A stretch of 64,000 bases of DNA, from the NCBI GenBank assembly GCA_002306075.1, contig DBRW01000030.1, positions 1 to 64,000 of the forward strand, given 5' to 3'. A program made the translations under genes and the position numbers. Every line of letters starts with the position of its first letter. The first letter of the stretch is position 1. The notes beneath the pieces are model-generated. The model was not told the origin of the DNA. It ran no database searches and saw only the letters and a program-made list of their open reading frames with translations. Positions 34,999 through 43,954 of this stretch are shown here, piece after piece. This DNA comes from Synergistaceae bacterium UBA1358. Lineage in GTDB: Bacteria; Synergistota; Synergistia; Synergistales; Synergistaceae.

Positions 34999-36705
34999 CT
35001 ATCTTCTTTTGAGGAGGAGTTTCATCGGCTTGATATTCGGAACAGCAACAGGGACCTTCTCAAAAGATCCTTCGGTATTCATCTCGTCCGTCTTGGGCTG
35101 AACGTTCTTGTCTTCTTCTTTTTTGTAAAGGACCTGTGTCGATTTCGAACCGTCGCGGTAAATGGTGATGCCCTTGCAACCCAGCTTCCAGGCAAGGACA
35201 TAGGAATCAAGGACGTCCCTTACCGAGCTGTCATGCGGCAGGTTGACGGTCTTGGATACCGCAAGGTCCGTATACTTCTGAAAAGCTGCCTGGGTCTTAA
35301 CGTGGAAAAGCGGTGCCACGTCATGCGACGTTACAAAAACAGACCCGATGACATCTTCTCCCAGCCCCTCCTTAAGGGCCTCCGCGTAATACCTGTTGAC
35401 CTGCTTCATGACGACCTTGGTCCCGTCGACCTGGGTGCGCACCCTGGTGTGCTCAAGCGCAAACAGGGGTTCGATGCCTGACGAACAGTCAGCAAGCAGG
35501 GCTATCGTCCCCGTCGGAGCGATGCAGGTAAGGGTGGCGTTGCGGCGGCCAAGATGCACCAATGCTTCAGGTATCCCCTTCTCCTTGCCAAGCTCTGCCG
35601 AAGTCCTGTGCGCGGTCTCCCTTATCGTCGACATGATCTTTTCTGCCAGCTCCAAAGCACGGTCACTGTCGTAGGGTATCCTCAGACGGAAGAGAAGGTC
35701 GGCCCATCCCATGACTCCAAGACCGATCTTGCGCGTCTTTTTGACTGCTTCCAATATTTCCGGAAGGGGATAGTGGTTCACGTCTATTACGCTGTCCAGG
35801 AATCTCGTCGCAACGGCCGCGGTCTTTTCCAGGAGCTCAAAGTCGAATCCATCCCTGTTTACCATCTTTGCAATGTTCAACGAACCGAGGTTGCAGGCCT
35901 CGTTGGGATAGAGGGGAGATTCTCCGCACGGGTTGGTGCTGGTCAGTGGACCGAGTTCGGGTGTCGTGTTGCCCCTGTTGATGGCATCCAGGAATATTAT
36001 CCCGGGATCACCGGTCCTCCACGCGGTATCGGCTATTTCACGCAGAAGGTCGGCCTCAGGGCCCGCCGGATCGGCTTCTGCCTTCTCCATGAAGCTGTCA
36101 AACACCCCTACCGAGATGTTAAAGTTGGCTATCGTCCCGTCTTTGTCCTTACAGTGTATAAAGTCGCGAATGTCCGGATGATCCGCATTAAGGATCCCCA
36201 TGTTGGCGCCCCTTCTCATACCGCCCTGCTGTACGGTCTCGGTCGCCTTGTCGAAAAGACCCATGAACGAGATGGGACCCGATGCCCTCCCGTTGGTGCT
36301 GTTTACCTTGGAGCCGCAGCCACGCAGGTTGGAAAAATTGAAGCCGGTGCCTCCGCCGCTTTTGTGGATCAGCATCTGCTTTCTTATCGCCTCACAGATG
36401 CTCTCCATGGAATCTTCGATCCCGATCACAAAACAGGCAGCAAGCTGCCCGTGGGGAGCCGGGCGTCCCGAGTTCATTATTGTGGGGCTGTTCGGCAGGA
36501 ACAGGAGTTTGGCCATCACATCATAGTATTCATCAGCCCACATGTACTTAAGCGGAGCCGTCTTCTCGGCAGACGCCACGTGGTTCGCGACGCGCATAAG
36601 CATCTGCTCGGGTGTTTCGCGGGGTTTTCCCGAGTCGTCCTTCCACAGGTAACGGTCGGCCAGGATCTCTTTCGCTTGTTTGTTGAATTCGGGTTTCTGC
36701 AGCAT
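34999..36705 (-). CDS. nrdJ: Adenosylcobalamin-dependent (class II) ribonucleotide reductase
   Basis: 568 residues. Class II features: NSPTIMNSGRPAPHGQLAACFV, KSGGGTGFNFSNLR, GGMRRGANMGIL, the thiyl-radical cysteine in TSTNPCGESPLYPNEACNLGSLN and TCIAPTGTIALLADCSSGIEPLF. It reduces ribonucleotides to deoxyribonucleotides using coenzyme B12, with or without oxygen. It is shorter than many NrdJ: there is no N-terminal ATP-cone, and the C-terminus ends NIKPMKLLLKRR without the usual redox-active Cys pair. Two NrdR boxes lie upstream. AGGGAGG is 12-13 bases before the ATG. Confidence 0.92.
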   Translation of the reverse strand: MLQKPEFNKQAKEILADRYLWKDDSGKPRETPEQMLMRVANHVASAEKTAPLKYMWADEYYDVMAKLLFLPNSPTIMNSGRPAPHGQLAACFVIGIEDSMESICEAIRKQMLIHKSGGGTGFNFSNLRGCGSKVNSTNGRASGPISFMGLFDKATETVQQGGMRRGANMGILNADHPDIRDFIHCKDKDGTIANFNISVGVFDSFMEKAEADPAGPEADLLREIADTAWRTGDPGIIFLDAINRGNTTPELGPLTSTNPCGESPLYPNEACNLGSLNIAKMVNRDGFDFELLEKTAAVATRFLDSVIDVNHYPLPEILEAVKKTRKIGLGVMGWADLLFRLRIPYDSDRALELAEKIMSTIRETAHRTSAELGKEKGIPEALVHLGRRNATLTCIAPTGTIALLADCSSGIEPLFALEHTRVRTQVDGTKVVMKQVNRYYAEALKEGLGEDVIGSVFVTSHDVAPLFHVKTQAAFQKYTDLAVSKTVNLPHDSSVRDVLDSYVLAWKLGCKGITIYRDGSKSTQVLYKKEEDKNVQPKTDEMNTEGSFEKVPVAVPNIKPMKLLLKRR

Positions 36706-36810
36706 AATAAAATAAAACCTCCCTTTGGTTTTAAGGGCAAATAATTGCGGTCAAATTATCTGACGACAATAATTATAATAACATGAAAATTTATATCTGT
36801 AAGAGGTAAA

Positions 36811-36826
36811 ACACTATATACAAGAG
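36811..36826. promoter_or_regulatory. NrdR box 1 upstream of nrdJ
   Basis: ACACTATATACAAGAG: the first half matches the NrdR consensus (about ACACTATATATWGTGT), the second half is degenerate. It lies exactly 31 bases (three helical turns) from box 2, the spacing NrdR tetramers need, and next to a possible -35 (TTACAG) and -10 (TATTAT) on the minus strand. Confidence 0.7.
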
Positions 36827-36841
36827 AATCTTATCCACCAA

Positions 36842-36857
36842 ACACTACATATTGTGT
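36842..36857. promoter_or_regulatory. NrdR box 2 upstream of nrdJ
   Basis: ACACTACATATTGTGT: a near-perfect NrdR box, palindromic at the outer ACAC/GTGT. Together with the box at 36811 it forms the tandem arrangement typical of ribonucleotide reductase promoters. The nrdR gene itself is not in the window. Confidence 0.82.
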
Positions 36858-36915
36858 GATTATCTATGTGGATATCCGGTGGATGGGGTAAAAAAGAGAC
36901 TTGAAGAAGCTTCTG

Positions 36916-38367
36916 TTATCTGTGCCAGGCGTCTTTTGTGAAGAGGACCAGGACTGTATACAGCTCCAATCTGCCGCAAAGCATGCAGAAGACATAGATC
37001 CATTTTGCGAGTATTGTCTGCGTATGAAAGGTAGTCGCGGGCCCCACATCTCCGAGCCCGGGACCGATATTGCCCAGTGTGACCGCAACAGCGGTTATCG
37101 AAGTGACCACGTCTTCTCCTGTGTACGAGATCATCACGGCAGCCACGGCAAATATCACAAAATAGAGCGCAATGAAAGAAGAGGCCGAAAAGGCCAGCTT
37201 GTCAGTTATTGTCTTATCTCCCAGACGTATCGGCACATAAGCGTGTGGGTGGATGAATCTTCTCACCTCTGCCGAGATCTGCTTTAAAACCATCTGGATC
37301 CTGATGCATTTTATTGCACCGGATGTAGATCCGGCACAGCCGCCTATAAACATCAGCACGACGATGGTCATCTGCGTGATAGTAGGCCATTTTGAGAAGT
37401 CTGCCGTAACGAACCCGGTCGTGGTCATCATGCTCACGGCCTGAAAGGCAGAATATCTAAGGCATTCGATGATCGTCGGATAGCAGCTGTTTCTGAAAAG
37501 AGAAGTCGTGATGACAAACGTCGACAAAAGTGCTACCCCGGAATAGAACTTGAACTCCGGATCCCTGTACGGCTTAAGAGTCCTGTTTTTAATAGCGAGG
37601 AGATGGAGGCCGAAGTTTGCCCCCGAAACGAACATGACGGCGGTAAGCGACCAGTCGATGAAGGCAGAGTGATACCAGCCAACGCTTTGGTTGCGGGTCG
37701 AAAAGCCGCCTGTCGATACCGCGGCGAATACATGGCATATCGAGTCGTACAGATCCATTCCGCCTGCGAGCATCAGCAATATCCCGACGGCAGTTATTCC
37801 CAGGTAGACTTTCCACAGCATCAGCGCCGAATCCTGTATCCTCGGGCTGATCTTCTCCAGAACAGGGCCCGGCACCTCTGCCTTGAAGAGCTGGGTGACT
37901 CCCATTCCAAGCATCGGAAGGAGAGCCAGGGTAAGGACCACTATTCCCATCCCGCCGAGCCAGTGTGTTACTGCACGCCAGAAGATGATCCCTCTCGGCA
38001 GCGTTTCGATATCACGAAAGATCGTCGCCCCTGTCGTAGTGAATCCGGACATCGCTTCAAAGTAAGCTTCTGTGAAATCGGACACATAACCTCCTAGATA
38101 ATAGGGGAGGCATCCCTGAAAAGATGCAAAGATCCAGGCCAGAGCGACAGCGGCAAAGGCCTCTCTCGTTCCCATGTCCCTGGCCTGAGCTTTGTAGCTG
38201 AACAAAAGAAGTGTGATCGAAAATAACGAGCCCAACGCGATCGAATAGGCAAAGGCCCTTATTTCGTTTCCTCCCTCCCTGACGGCCCATGCCAAAGGCA
38301 TGATCATGCACGCGGAAATGAGGAAGACTATTACGGCAAGGAATCTTGCCACTATTTTCAGTTTCAC
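36916..38367 (-). CDS. trkH: Trk potassium uptake system, membrane subunit
   Basis: 483 residues with about ten to twelve membrane segments. Filter-like loops of the four M1-P-M2 repeats are visible: AMSGFTTTGATIF, FAAVSTGGFSTRN, SMMTTTGFVTADFSKW, and the last near ITAVAVTLGNIGPGLGDVGP. The start overlaps the trkA stop (ATGA). It moves K+ through the inner membrane under control of the cytoplasmic TrkA ring. K+ uptake fits with the osmolyte importer elsewhere in the window. Confidence 0.93.
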   Translation of the reverse strand: MKLKIVARFLAVIVFLISACMIMPLAWAVREGGNEIRAFAYSIALGSLFSITLLLFSYKAQARDMGTREAFAAVALAWIFASFQGCLPYYLGGYVSDFTEAYFEAMSGFTTTGATIFRDIETLPRGIIFWRAVTHWLGGMGIVVLTLALLPMLGMGVTQLFKAEVPGPVLEKISPRIQDSALMLWKVYLGITAVGILLMLAGGMDLYDSICHVFAAVSTGGFSTRNQSVGWYHSAFIDWSLTAVMFVSGANFGLHLLAIKNRTLKPYRDPEFKFYSGVALLSTFVITTSLFRNSCYPTIIECLRYSAFQAVSMMTTTGFVTADFSKWPTITQMTIVVLMFIGGCAGSTSGAIKCIRIQMVLKQISAEVRRFIHPHAYVPIRLGDKTITDKLAFSASSFIALYFVIFAVAAVMISYTGEDVVTSITAVAVTLGNIGPGLGDVGPATTFHTQTILAKWIYVFCMLCGRLELYTVLVLFTKDAWHR

Positions 38368-39737
38368 TTCAATGATTCTCCGATTGTTTCCATTGCATGG
38401 GGCATGATATCGGCAGATGCAAAGACTACTATTTTGTCTCCCTCCATTAGTTCGGTCTTTCCCGTAGGTATCAGAAGCTCATTTCCCCGCTCGATCAGGC
38501 CTATGACAGAGCCGGCCGGCATGTGCAGATCCATAAGGGGCCTCCCCAAACACGGTGACCCGGCAGAAAGGGTAAGCTCCAACGCCTCTGAACTTATCTC
38601 TTCAAAAACCATAAGGACTCTGGATGATCCGGGGTAGCGAACGTACCGTATGATGACCTGCGCAAGGGTCTGGTTCCTGTTCACTATCGAATCTACGGGT
38701 AAATGCTCTGTCATTCCCAGATAATTCGACCTTTTCACCACCGCAATGCTCTTTGAAGCTCCAAGCGTCTTTCCGAGGACTGCAAGCATGAGGTTGGTCT
38801 CATCCTGTTCAGTTGCCGCGACGAAACCATCCGCCTTGTCTATGCCTTCCGAAAGAAGGAGGTCAGAGTCTGCGCCGTCCCCGCATATTACAAGCACTTC
38901 AGGCAGTTCTCCCGCTATGCGTTCGCTCTTTGCCTTGTCCTCTTCAACTATTCGGATATCTATTCCGGGAGTCCTGGCGATGAGACGCTTTGCCGTCTGG
39001 AAACCGATCTTCCCGGCACCGATTATAAAGACTCTGCGGAATTTTTTCGAAAGGGAGGGCTGAAAAAGCGACTCCAGCTGGTGGACCTGGTCGCGGTAGC
39101 ACATGGAGTAGCATATGTCGCCGGGCAGCAGGACATCGTTAGCTTTGGGGACAAAGCTTACCCCGTCTCTCTGTATGGAAACTATAAGGGTGATGAGGTT
39201 CGGATTTTTTCTCCTGACCTCACATAACGGCATCTCCTTGATCAATGAGTCATCCGCGATCCTGAAAACATAGATCCCGGCCTTGCCTCCGGCGATCTCA
39301 ACAGCATGAAGTGCTCCCCTGACTTCAAGGAGCTCTTCCATCTCCCTCGCTACTGACCTTTCAGGGGAGATGAGCATATCTATTCCCAGATCCCTCGCCC
39401 AGCCTTCGTTGTCCGTGAACTCCAGGCCCACAGCCCTTGCAATGACATGCGGAATGCCCATTTTTTTTGCTATCCAACATGCCATTATGTTGACTTCGTC
39501 CTTGTTGGTACATGCGATGAGGAGGGAAATGTCTTCGCAGCCCTCTTTCACGCCTGCCCTTTCAAGCACGCTGGGCCTTGCTCCGTTCCCCCTTACAACG
39601 ATCACGTCCAAGTCATTCTCGACGCGCTGAGCCCTCTCTTCATTTTCTTCGACCACGACTATGTCGTGGCCGTCCGCAGAGAGGTCTTTTGCTACGTAAT
39701 ATCCAACTTCTCCCGCTCCGACCAGAACGATCTTCAA
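38364..39737 (-). CDS. trkA: Trk potassium uptake system, regulatory NAD-binding subunit
   Basis: 457 residues from TTG 39737, with AAAGGCGG seven bases upstream, which gives the expected N-terminus LKIVLVGAGEVGYYVAKDL; an in-frame ATG 39 bases earlier has no ribosome site. Two RCK_N-RCK_C repeats: GAGEVG near residue 7 and FIIGAGKIGFQTAKRL near 228, with acidic strand ends (VVVEEN, IRIVEED) that bind NAD. The double-RCK form matches E. coli TrkA. Promoter TTGCTT-16-TATAAG is upstream. Confidence 0.93.
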   Translation of the reverse strand: MKIVLVGAGEVGYYVAKDLSADGHDIVVVEENEERAQRVENDLDVIVVRGNGARPSVLERAGVKEGCEDISLLIACTNKDEVNIMACWIAKKMGIPHVIARAVGLEFTDNEGWARDLGIDMLISPERSVAREMEELLEVRGALHAVEIAGGKAGIYVFRIADDSLIKEMPLCEVRRKNPNLITLIVSIQRDGVSFVPKANDVLLPGDICYSMCYRDQVHQLESLFQPSLSKKFRRVFIIGAGKIGFQTAKRLIARTPGIDIRIVEEDKAKSERIAGELPEVLVICGDGADSDLLLSEGIDKADGFVAATEQDETNLMLAVLGKTLGASKSIAVVKRSNYLGMTEHLPVDSIVNRNQTLAQVIIRYVRYPGSSRVLMVFEEISSEALELTLSAGSPCLGRPLMDLHMPAGSVIGLIERGNELLIPTGKTELMEGDKIVVFASADIMPHAMETIGESLK

Positions 39738-39790
39738 CCTTATTCCGCCTTTCGCTGTTGACCTGATAAAGAACATTCAGCAGAGATTAT

Positions 39791-39818
39791 CTTATAGCAC
39801 TATATTCAAAAAAAGCAA
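39791..39818 (-). promoter_or_regulatory. Promoter for trkA-trkH
   Basis: Minus strand TTGCTT (39818-39813), 16 bases, TATAAG (39796-39791). Confidence 0.45.
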
Positions 39819-39845
39819 GATACGTAACAGATCAGCCCCAACAGG

Positions 39846-39878
39846 CAACGGAGACGGCATAGCACGCCGTCTCCGTTG
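39846..39878 (-). repeat. Strong hairpin after the metS-like gene (terminator without T tract)
   Basis: CAACGGAGACGGC (39846-39858) is an exact reverse complement of 39866-39878, seven-base loop. It lies 36 bases after the small-subunit stop on the minus strand. The following bases, CCTGTTGGGG, contain no T run, as in the hairpin after nrdJ. Confidence 0.65.
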
Positions 39879-39913
39879 GGTCAAATATAAATCAGGCTTA
39901 TTGAGCCCCTGCC

Positions 39914-40015
39914 CTAACCTCTTTTTTTCTTTTCAGAGCTGAGGGCCTTTCTGATGGCCCATGCGAAAGAACCCATGGTAATACCTATGAATAGCGCCAT
40001 ATTCAGCTGCCACAT
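39914..40015 (-). CDS. MetS-like small subunit of an NSS amino-acid transporter
   Basis: 33 residues, ATG 40015 with GGAGG eight bases upstream, stop TAG at 39916-39914. Sequence MWQLNMALFIGITMGSFAWA followed by a basic, charged tail (AIRKALSSEKKKRG): one membrane helix then positive residues, so inside-facing C-terminus. It begins 32 bases after the NSS transporter gene. Micro-subunits of this type (MetS) are required by MetP, a methionine/alanine importer of the same NSS family in Corynebacterium. Identification rests on size, topology and position. Confidence 0.72.
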   Translation of the reverse strand: MWQLNMALFIGITMGSFAWAIRKALSSEKKKRG

Positions 40016-40047
40016 ACTGATTTCCTCCCTTTTCTTTCAAACCGAAG

Positions 40048-41541
40048 CTAATCCAGCACGTTGGCGTGGATAAGCCTCTTGGCCATGGCGCCGTTCAGCG
40101 CGATGAGGATAACAGCGAGGAGGACCCACTCAACTACCATGGATCCGGGGGTATATGCGTATTTCTGAAGCGGCCAGAATTTGAACCACTCACCCGGGTA
40201 CCAGGTCATCGCCTGATAGAACCACCAGCCCCACACTAAAGCGAAGAGGACGGGGAAGAATCTGATGCCCTTCCACAGCCATTCTACGCGAAGGTCGGAG
40301 CAGGGTTCGATGTCATCCTTCCAGAGCTTGTCCACACCGTATTTCATCGCCGCGACGGCGTAGAGAAGCCCGACCATGAGGAGCGCCACGCCCCAGACCA
40401 TGTCCTGGTTCTCGAATATACCGTTGTCAAGTGCGGACCAGCTCCCGACCAGGAGGAAAAATCCAGTCACATATGCAGTAGCCTTAATGCGGCTGAATCC
40501 CATGTCCATCAGGTTGCGGCATCCAAGCTCGATCATCGCTATGACAGAGCTCAAAGCCGCCGAGAATAGCGCCAGGAAGAAGAGTATCCCCAGAATGAAT
40601 CCCCCGGTCGTATGCGCGAAAAGGTTCGTCAAGTTGACAAAGGTGAGCCCGTTGGCGCCTGACTTCATAACAGCCATCGGATCGGGAGCCAGGGCAAAGA
40701 CAGCAGGGATAACGACCATACCGGCGAGTGTTGCAGCCGTCGTATCTCCGAATGCCACCGTGAATGAATTGAGCATGATGTCCTCGTCCTTGGCAGAATA
40801 GACGTAAAATACGTGGAACATTCCCCAGCCGGCTCCGGTCGACCATGCCACCTGGGTGTAGGCGCGCAGCCAGACACTCGGATCTTTAAAGCCCTCCGGG
40901 TGGATGGTGAACATGAACTCAAGGCCCTTCCAGGCGCCGGGAAGCGTTACAACGCGCATGATCAATATCGCCAGAATTACATAGACCGACGGGATCAGGA
41001 CCTTGTTTGCCTTCTCAATTCCTCCCTGTACTCCCCGTGCAATAATAACGGCAGAAATAAGGACGGCTCCGACGAACCACATCCAGGCTTCTACACTTGG
41101 CGGAGTAAGGGCAAAATCTTTCCAGACCTGGCTGGTCAGATCCGTCCCGCCCGTTTGGACAGTGGTGAGGAATCCGGTGGCTATGAGAGAAAGATATTTC
41201 ATTACCCACCCAAGGACGACGACATAATAGGCACCGAGCATGACGCAGACCATCCCAGCCCAGGCACCCATCCATGTCCATTTGTCTCCCAGGAGGACCT
41301 TAAAGGCTCCCGCGTTAGCCATACGGGTCTTTTTACCGAAAACGGATTCGGCGCAGATAAGGGGTACAGCCCAAGTAAACAACGCAATTACATAAATGAC
41401 GAGGAACGCGCCCCCGCCGCATGCCGCCAATTCGCGCGGGAAGCGCCAAATGTTCCCTGTGCCGACGGCCATTCCAAGAATTGTAGCAATAAGCCCCCAG
41501 CGGCTTGAAAACTGTTCTCCGCCCTGTTTGATTTCAGCCAT
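40048..41541 (-). CDS. Sodium-dependent amino-acid transporter (NSS/SNF family)
   Basis: 497 residues, about 12 membrane segments. Family signature at the first helix: SRWGLIATILGMAVGTGNIWRFPREL, with the unwound GxGNIWRFP region that binds Na+ and substrate, and later GDTTAATLAGMVVIPAVFA. This is a LeuT/MetP-type Na+-coupled importer, probably for hydrophobic amino acids. A 33-residue MetS-like gene follows directly. Such transporters are common in amino-acid-fermenting anaerobes. The substrate cannot be set from sequence. Confidence 0.88.
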   Translation of the reverse strand: MAEIKQGGEQFSSRWGLIATILGMAVGTGNIWRFPRELAACGGGAFLVIYVIALFTWAVPLICAESVFGKKTRMANAGAFKVLLGDKWTWMGAWAGMVCVMLGAYYVVVLGWVMKYLSLIATGFLTTVQTGGTDLTSQVWKDFALTPPSVEAWMWFVGAVLISAVIIARGVQGGIEKANKVLIPSVYVILAILIMRVVTLPGAWKGLEFMFTIHPEGFKDPSVWLRAYTQVAWSTGAGWGMFHVFYVYSAKDEDIMLNSFTVAFGDTTAATLAGMVVIPAVFALAPDPMAVMKSGANGLTFVNLTNLFAHTTGGFILGILFFLALFSAALSSVIAMIELGCRNLMDMGFSRIKATAYVTGFFLLVGSWSALDNGIFENQDMVWGVALLMVGLLYAVAAMKYGVDKLWKDDIEPCSDLRVEWLWKGIRFFPVLFALVWGWWFYQAMTWYPGEWFKFWPLQKYAYTPGSMVVEWVLLAVILIALNGAMAKRLIHANVLD

Positions 41542-42151
41542 ACGTCAGACCTCGCTTTCTTATTGAAAAATTCATTTTTGGAATAGAGTAATAAAAAGCA
41601 AAACTTCAAACGTGTTCATGATAGGGCCTGAAAACGAGCAGAAATAACTTCGAAACCCTCCTTTCACAGTCTCATTCAATAAATTTCGAATATATATACA
41701 AAATAGATATTCAGACCCCGACACTTGTACAGCTTATCATATATAAACTCTATTATCAATAAAATTATAATTAAGAACATTGGTCATTTTTTGCAGCAAT
41801 CTTTTCGTGAAATATCTGAATGATCCAAAACGTCTTGTCATATTTTCAGCATCCACCCCCCTATAAATTCAAACATTGGTTGATTTTGTTCATCAGGCTT
41901 TCAAAAATTGCCCAATACAAGCATGTTTAGAAATATCAAGAAATATCGTTATAAATTATATATTTTTAATAAAATTATATTTATTGTAAAATTCAGAAAT
42001 TTATGGCCGTTGATACTCTCCGTTTTCTGAGCTTCCTGACTGCATATTTCAAAATCAGATATCATTCCAGCCTTTTTTTGACCTATGTTCTTTAATAAAA
42101 AAACGAATGTGATAAGATTATCGGTCCTGCCATCGTCCTGATCAAAAAGAA
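41542..42151. other. AT-rich intergenic island
   Basis: About 610 bases with no supportable gene; strikingly AT-rich, especially 41930-42000. It contains the leader of the NSS transporter gene. GAAAGGAGGG (minus strand, near 41665) looks like a ribosome site but has no clear frame behind it. No repeats, tRNA or mobile-element ends were seen. Confidence 0.5.
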
Positions 42152-42188
42152 AGGAGCCTTATCGTAATTTGGCTACGATAGGGCTCCT
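42152..42188 (-). terminator. Terminator of the metallophosphoesterase/unknown-protein operon
   Basis: AGGAGCCTTATCGTA (42152-42166) pairs over its whole length (one G-T) with 42174-42188; the minus-strand tail is TTCTTTTTG. Confidence 0.8.
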
Positions 42189-42225
42189 GCGCATATTAAT
42201 TATTTAAAATTTAAATATATATAAT

Positions 42226-43254
42226 TTAATTATTTGATTTTATTTCTGATTTCTCTTTAATAATGGATTCCAGGCGAAGCAGTTCTTTCATTGAATCAAA
42301 ATCTATATTTTTCATGATCTCATTGCGATATAGCATGCCGATCTCATTCCTTGTCATCCCCGGGTGCGACTCAAGCTCTGTATAGGCACTGACCTTTTTG
42401 TCCCTGAAGAAAACATCAAAGTCTGCAAAACGCTGACCCATTTCATTATACTCGAGCCCCATTGCGATTCTTTTTATCTCCTGCACTTCCATAGGTGTAA
42501 AGATCTTTACGAGATAGATCGGGACGCTCATCATGACCATAGCCTGATCCCTTCCCCATCTTTCAGCCAGCACGACCCCTATCTGCAGTCCCTGAGCAGC
42601 CATCCACAATCTCTGTCTGTGCAGGTCGAAATGTCCGTTGGCATCGTAGATCTTGATCTCCACATCATTCCAGTCGGGGGTCCCCATCGCATCTCCAAGG
42701 TATTCTATTCCCCTCACAGAAAGGTACTGGATTATTGCCCCCTTGGACCTGTGGTGTATCAACAGTGCCTTTTCGTACATATCCTGGACAGAGACTGCTC
42801 TGTTGATCGCCTTTTGCGTGAAATATACGACAGAGGAAGTTCCCGGGATGTAGTTTCGGAACATCGGATCTCTGTCTATGATCTCCCCTCCAAGATCCTT
42901 GTGGATCGATGCGATGCCGTTTTCTATGTTGCCCAAAAGCCTCATCATTATGAACCCGGGCATCATCTTGACCTCTTCGACCCCGGATATGAGTCTCCTA
43001 TTTATCAGAGTGCACAGAAGAAGTTCAATGGAATTCTCCGACACATACGTCTCCTCTTCCTCTTCTTCGGTCAGCAGATTTGAAGATGAAATAAAAAAGA
43101 TGATCCTCCTGTTGTTTCCGTATATGCCCAGCGCCCTTTCGGGATCGAGGGAGATGTGTGACCCCCACTCGTTCAGGCTTTTTTTTATCTCTGCCACTTT
43201 GTCCGTGGCATGGAGCACAAGGCTTTCGGGACCGCTTCTTACAAGAGAGAGCAT
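42226..43254 (-). CDS. Unrecognised conserved-looking protein, 342 residues
   Basis: I do not recognise the family. GGAGG lies eight bases before ATG 43254. The protein is soluble, without signal peptide or membrane helix. Near residue 62 there is an acidic run (TEEEEEETYV). HHRSKGAIIQYLSVRGIEYLGD (middle) and DVEIKIYDANGHFDLHRQRLWMAAQG follow, and the C-terminus is a helical, charged tail. Met is frequent. It lies 22 bases after a metallophosphoesterase gene and shares its terminator, so the two probably act together. Codon use is like its neighbours and gives no sign of transfer. Confidence 0.7.
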   Translation of the reverse strand: MLSLVRSGPESLVLHATDKVAEIKKSLNEWGSHISLDPERALGIYGNNRRIIFFISSSNLLTEEEEEETYVSENSIELLLCTLINRRLISGVEEVKMMPGFIMMRLLGNIENGIASIHKDLGGEIIDRDPMFRNYIPGTSSVVYFTQKAINRAVSVQDMYEKALLIHHRSKGAIIQYLSVRGIEYLGDAMGTPDWNDVEIKIYDANGHFDLHRQRLWMAAQGLQIGVVLAERWGRDQAMVMMSVPIYLVKIFTPMEVQEIKRIAMGLEYNEMGQRFADFDVFFRDKKVSAYTELESHPGMTRNEIGMLYRNEIMKNIDFDSMKELLRLESIIKEKSEIKSNN

Positions 43255-43276
43255 TCAAAAGACCTCCTTTTTGATA

Positions 43277-43954
43277 TCACAGCGAGATGCGCTTACGTTC
43301 GAGCCTTGCGTCGTTCGTACCGGGCGGGTAGCAAAAGGGGATGACATCTCCCGTCTCCATATGTATAAGGTGCATCTCCTCCAGTCCATTGAGAAAAAAC
43401 CTGCCGCACCCGTCTATGACGGACGGATGTTCCAGATTGTGCCCGAACAGGTTGTACTCTCCGGCATCGTTCATAACATCTTCAAAGGTATGGCCTGCCC
43501 TGAAGCGGAAGCTTCCTATATAAAACCGGCCCGGCCTGCTCCATACCTGAACAGGGGAGTTCTCTGTCATTTCAAGCAAGGTGGGCAGGTGATCGTGGTT
43601 TCCGGTCAGGAGGATAGCCCCGCATGTCTCATCTGAAAGGATGTTGAGGAGTACCCTGAGTTTTTTGCGGTAAAGGTCAATCATTCCCGGCCTGTTCTCA
43701 AGCTTGATATCGTCGACCAGGTCCCCGGTGTGCACGACCCATGCGGGACGGAGGCGGCGGATCGCTCTCCGGAGATAGGGAAACATGGTCGACGGCGTGT
43801 CGGAGATATGCAGTATCATATCTCTGCCGTCAATCGGAGGAGGATTGAGTCCTATGCGCACGCAGATATCATCTATCCTGCTTCTTATGGGACAGTTTCT
43901 GATCTCCTCCAGCGTTGGCTTGGGCAGATTGGCAGGCAGATGCAGCGTAGTCAT
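43277..43954 (-). CDS. Calcineurin-like metallophosphoesterase, divergent
   Basis: 225 residues. Family blocks in order: HISDTPS (49-55, normally D-x-H), HTGDLVDD (GDxxD), LLTGNHDHLPTL (GNHD) and two late His motifs, AGHTF and FGHNLE (normally GHTH). The metal ligands Asp, Asp, Asn and His of blocks 1-3 are mostly kept, but the first His is Pro and the last GHxH is altered. It could hydrolyse a phosphoester or be catalytically weakened. First gene of a two-gene unit with an unrecognised protein. No signal peptide, so cytoplasmic. Confidence 0.75.
   Translation of the reverse strand: MTTLHLPANLPKPTLEEIRNCPIRSRIDDICVRIGLNPPPIDGRDMILHISDTPSTMFPYLRRAIRRLRPAWVVHTGDLVDDIKLENRPGMIDLYRKKLRVLLNILSDETCGAILLTGNHDHLPTLLEMTENSPVQVWSRPGRFYIGSFRFRAGHTFEDVMNDAGEYNLFGHNLEHPSVIDGCGRFFLNGLEEMHLIHMETGDVIPFCYPPGTNDARLERKRISL

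Noticed and set aside
35554..36744. Plus-strand frame of 396 codons opposite nrdJ
   Set aside because: Antisense to a certain gene and reads into the NrdR-controlled promoter region.
41542..42225. Possible mobile-element remnant in the AT-rich island
   Set aside because: No inverted terminal repeats, transposase fragments or target duplications seen; low-complexity AT DNA only.
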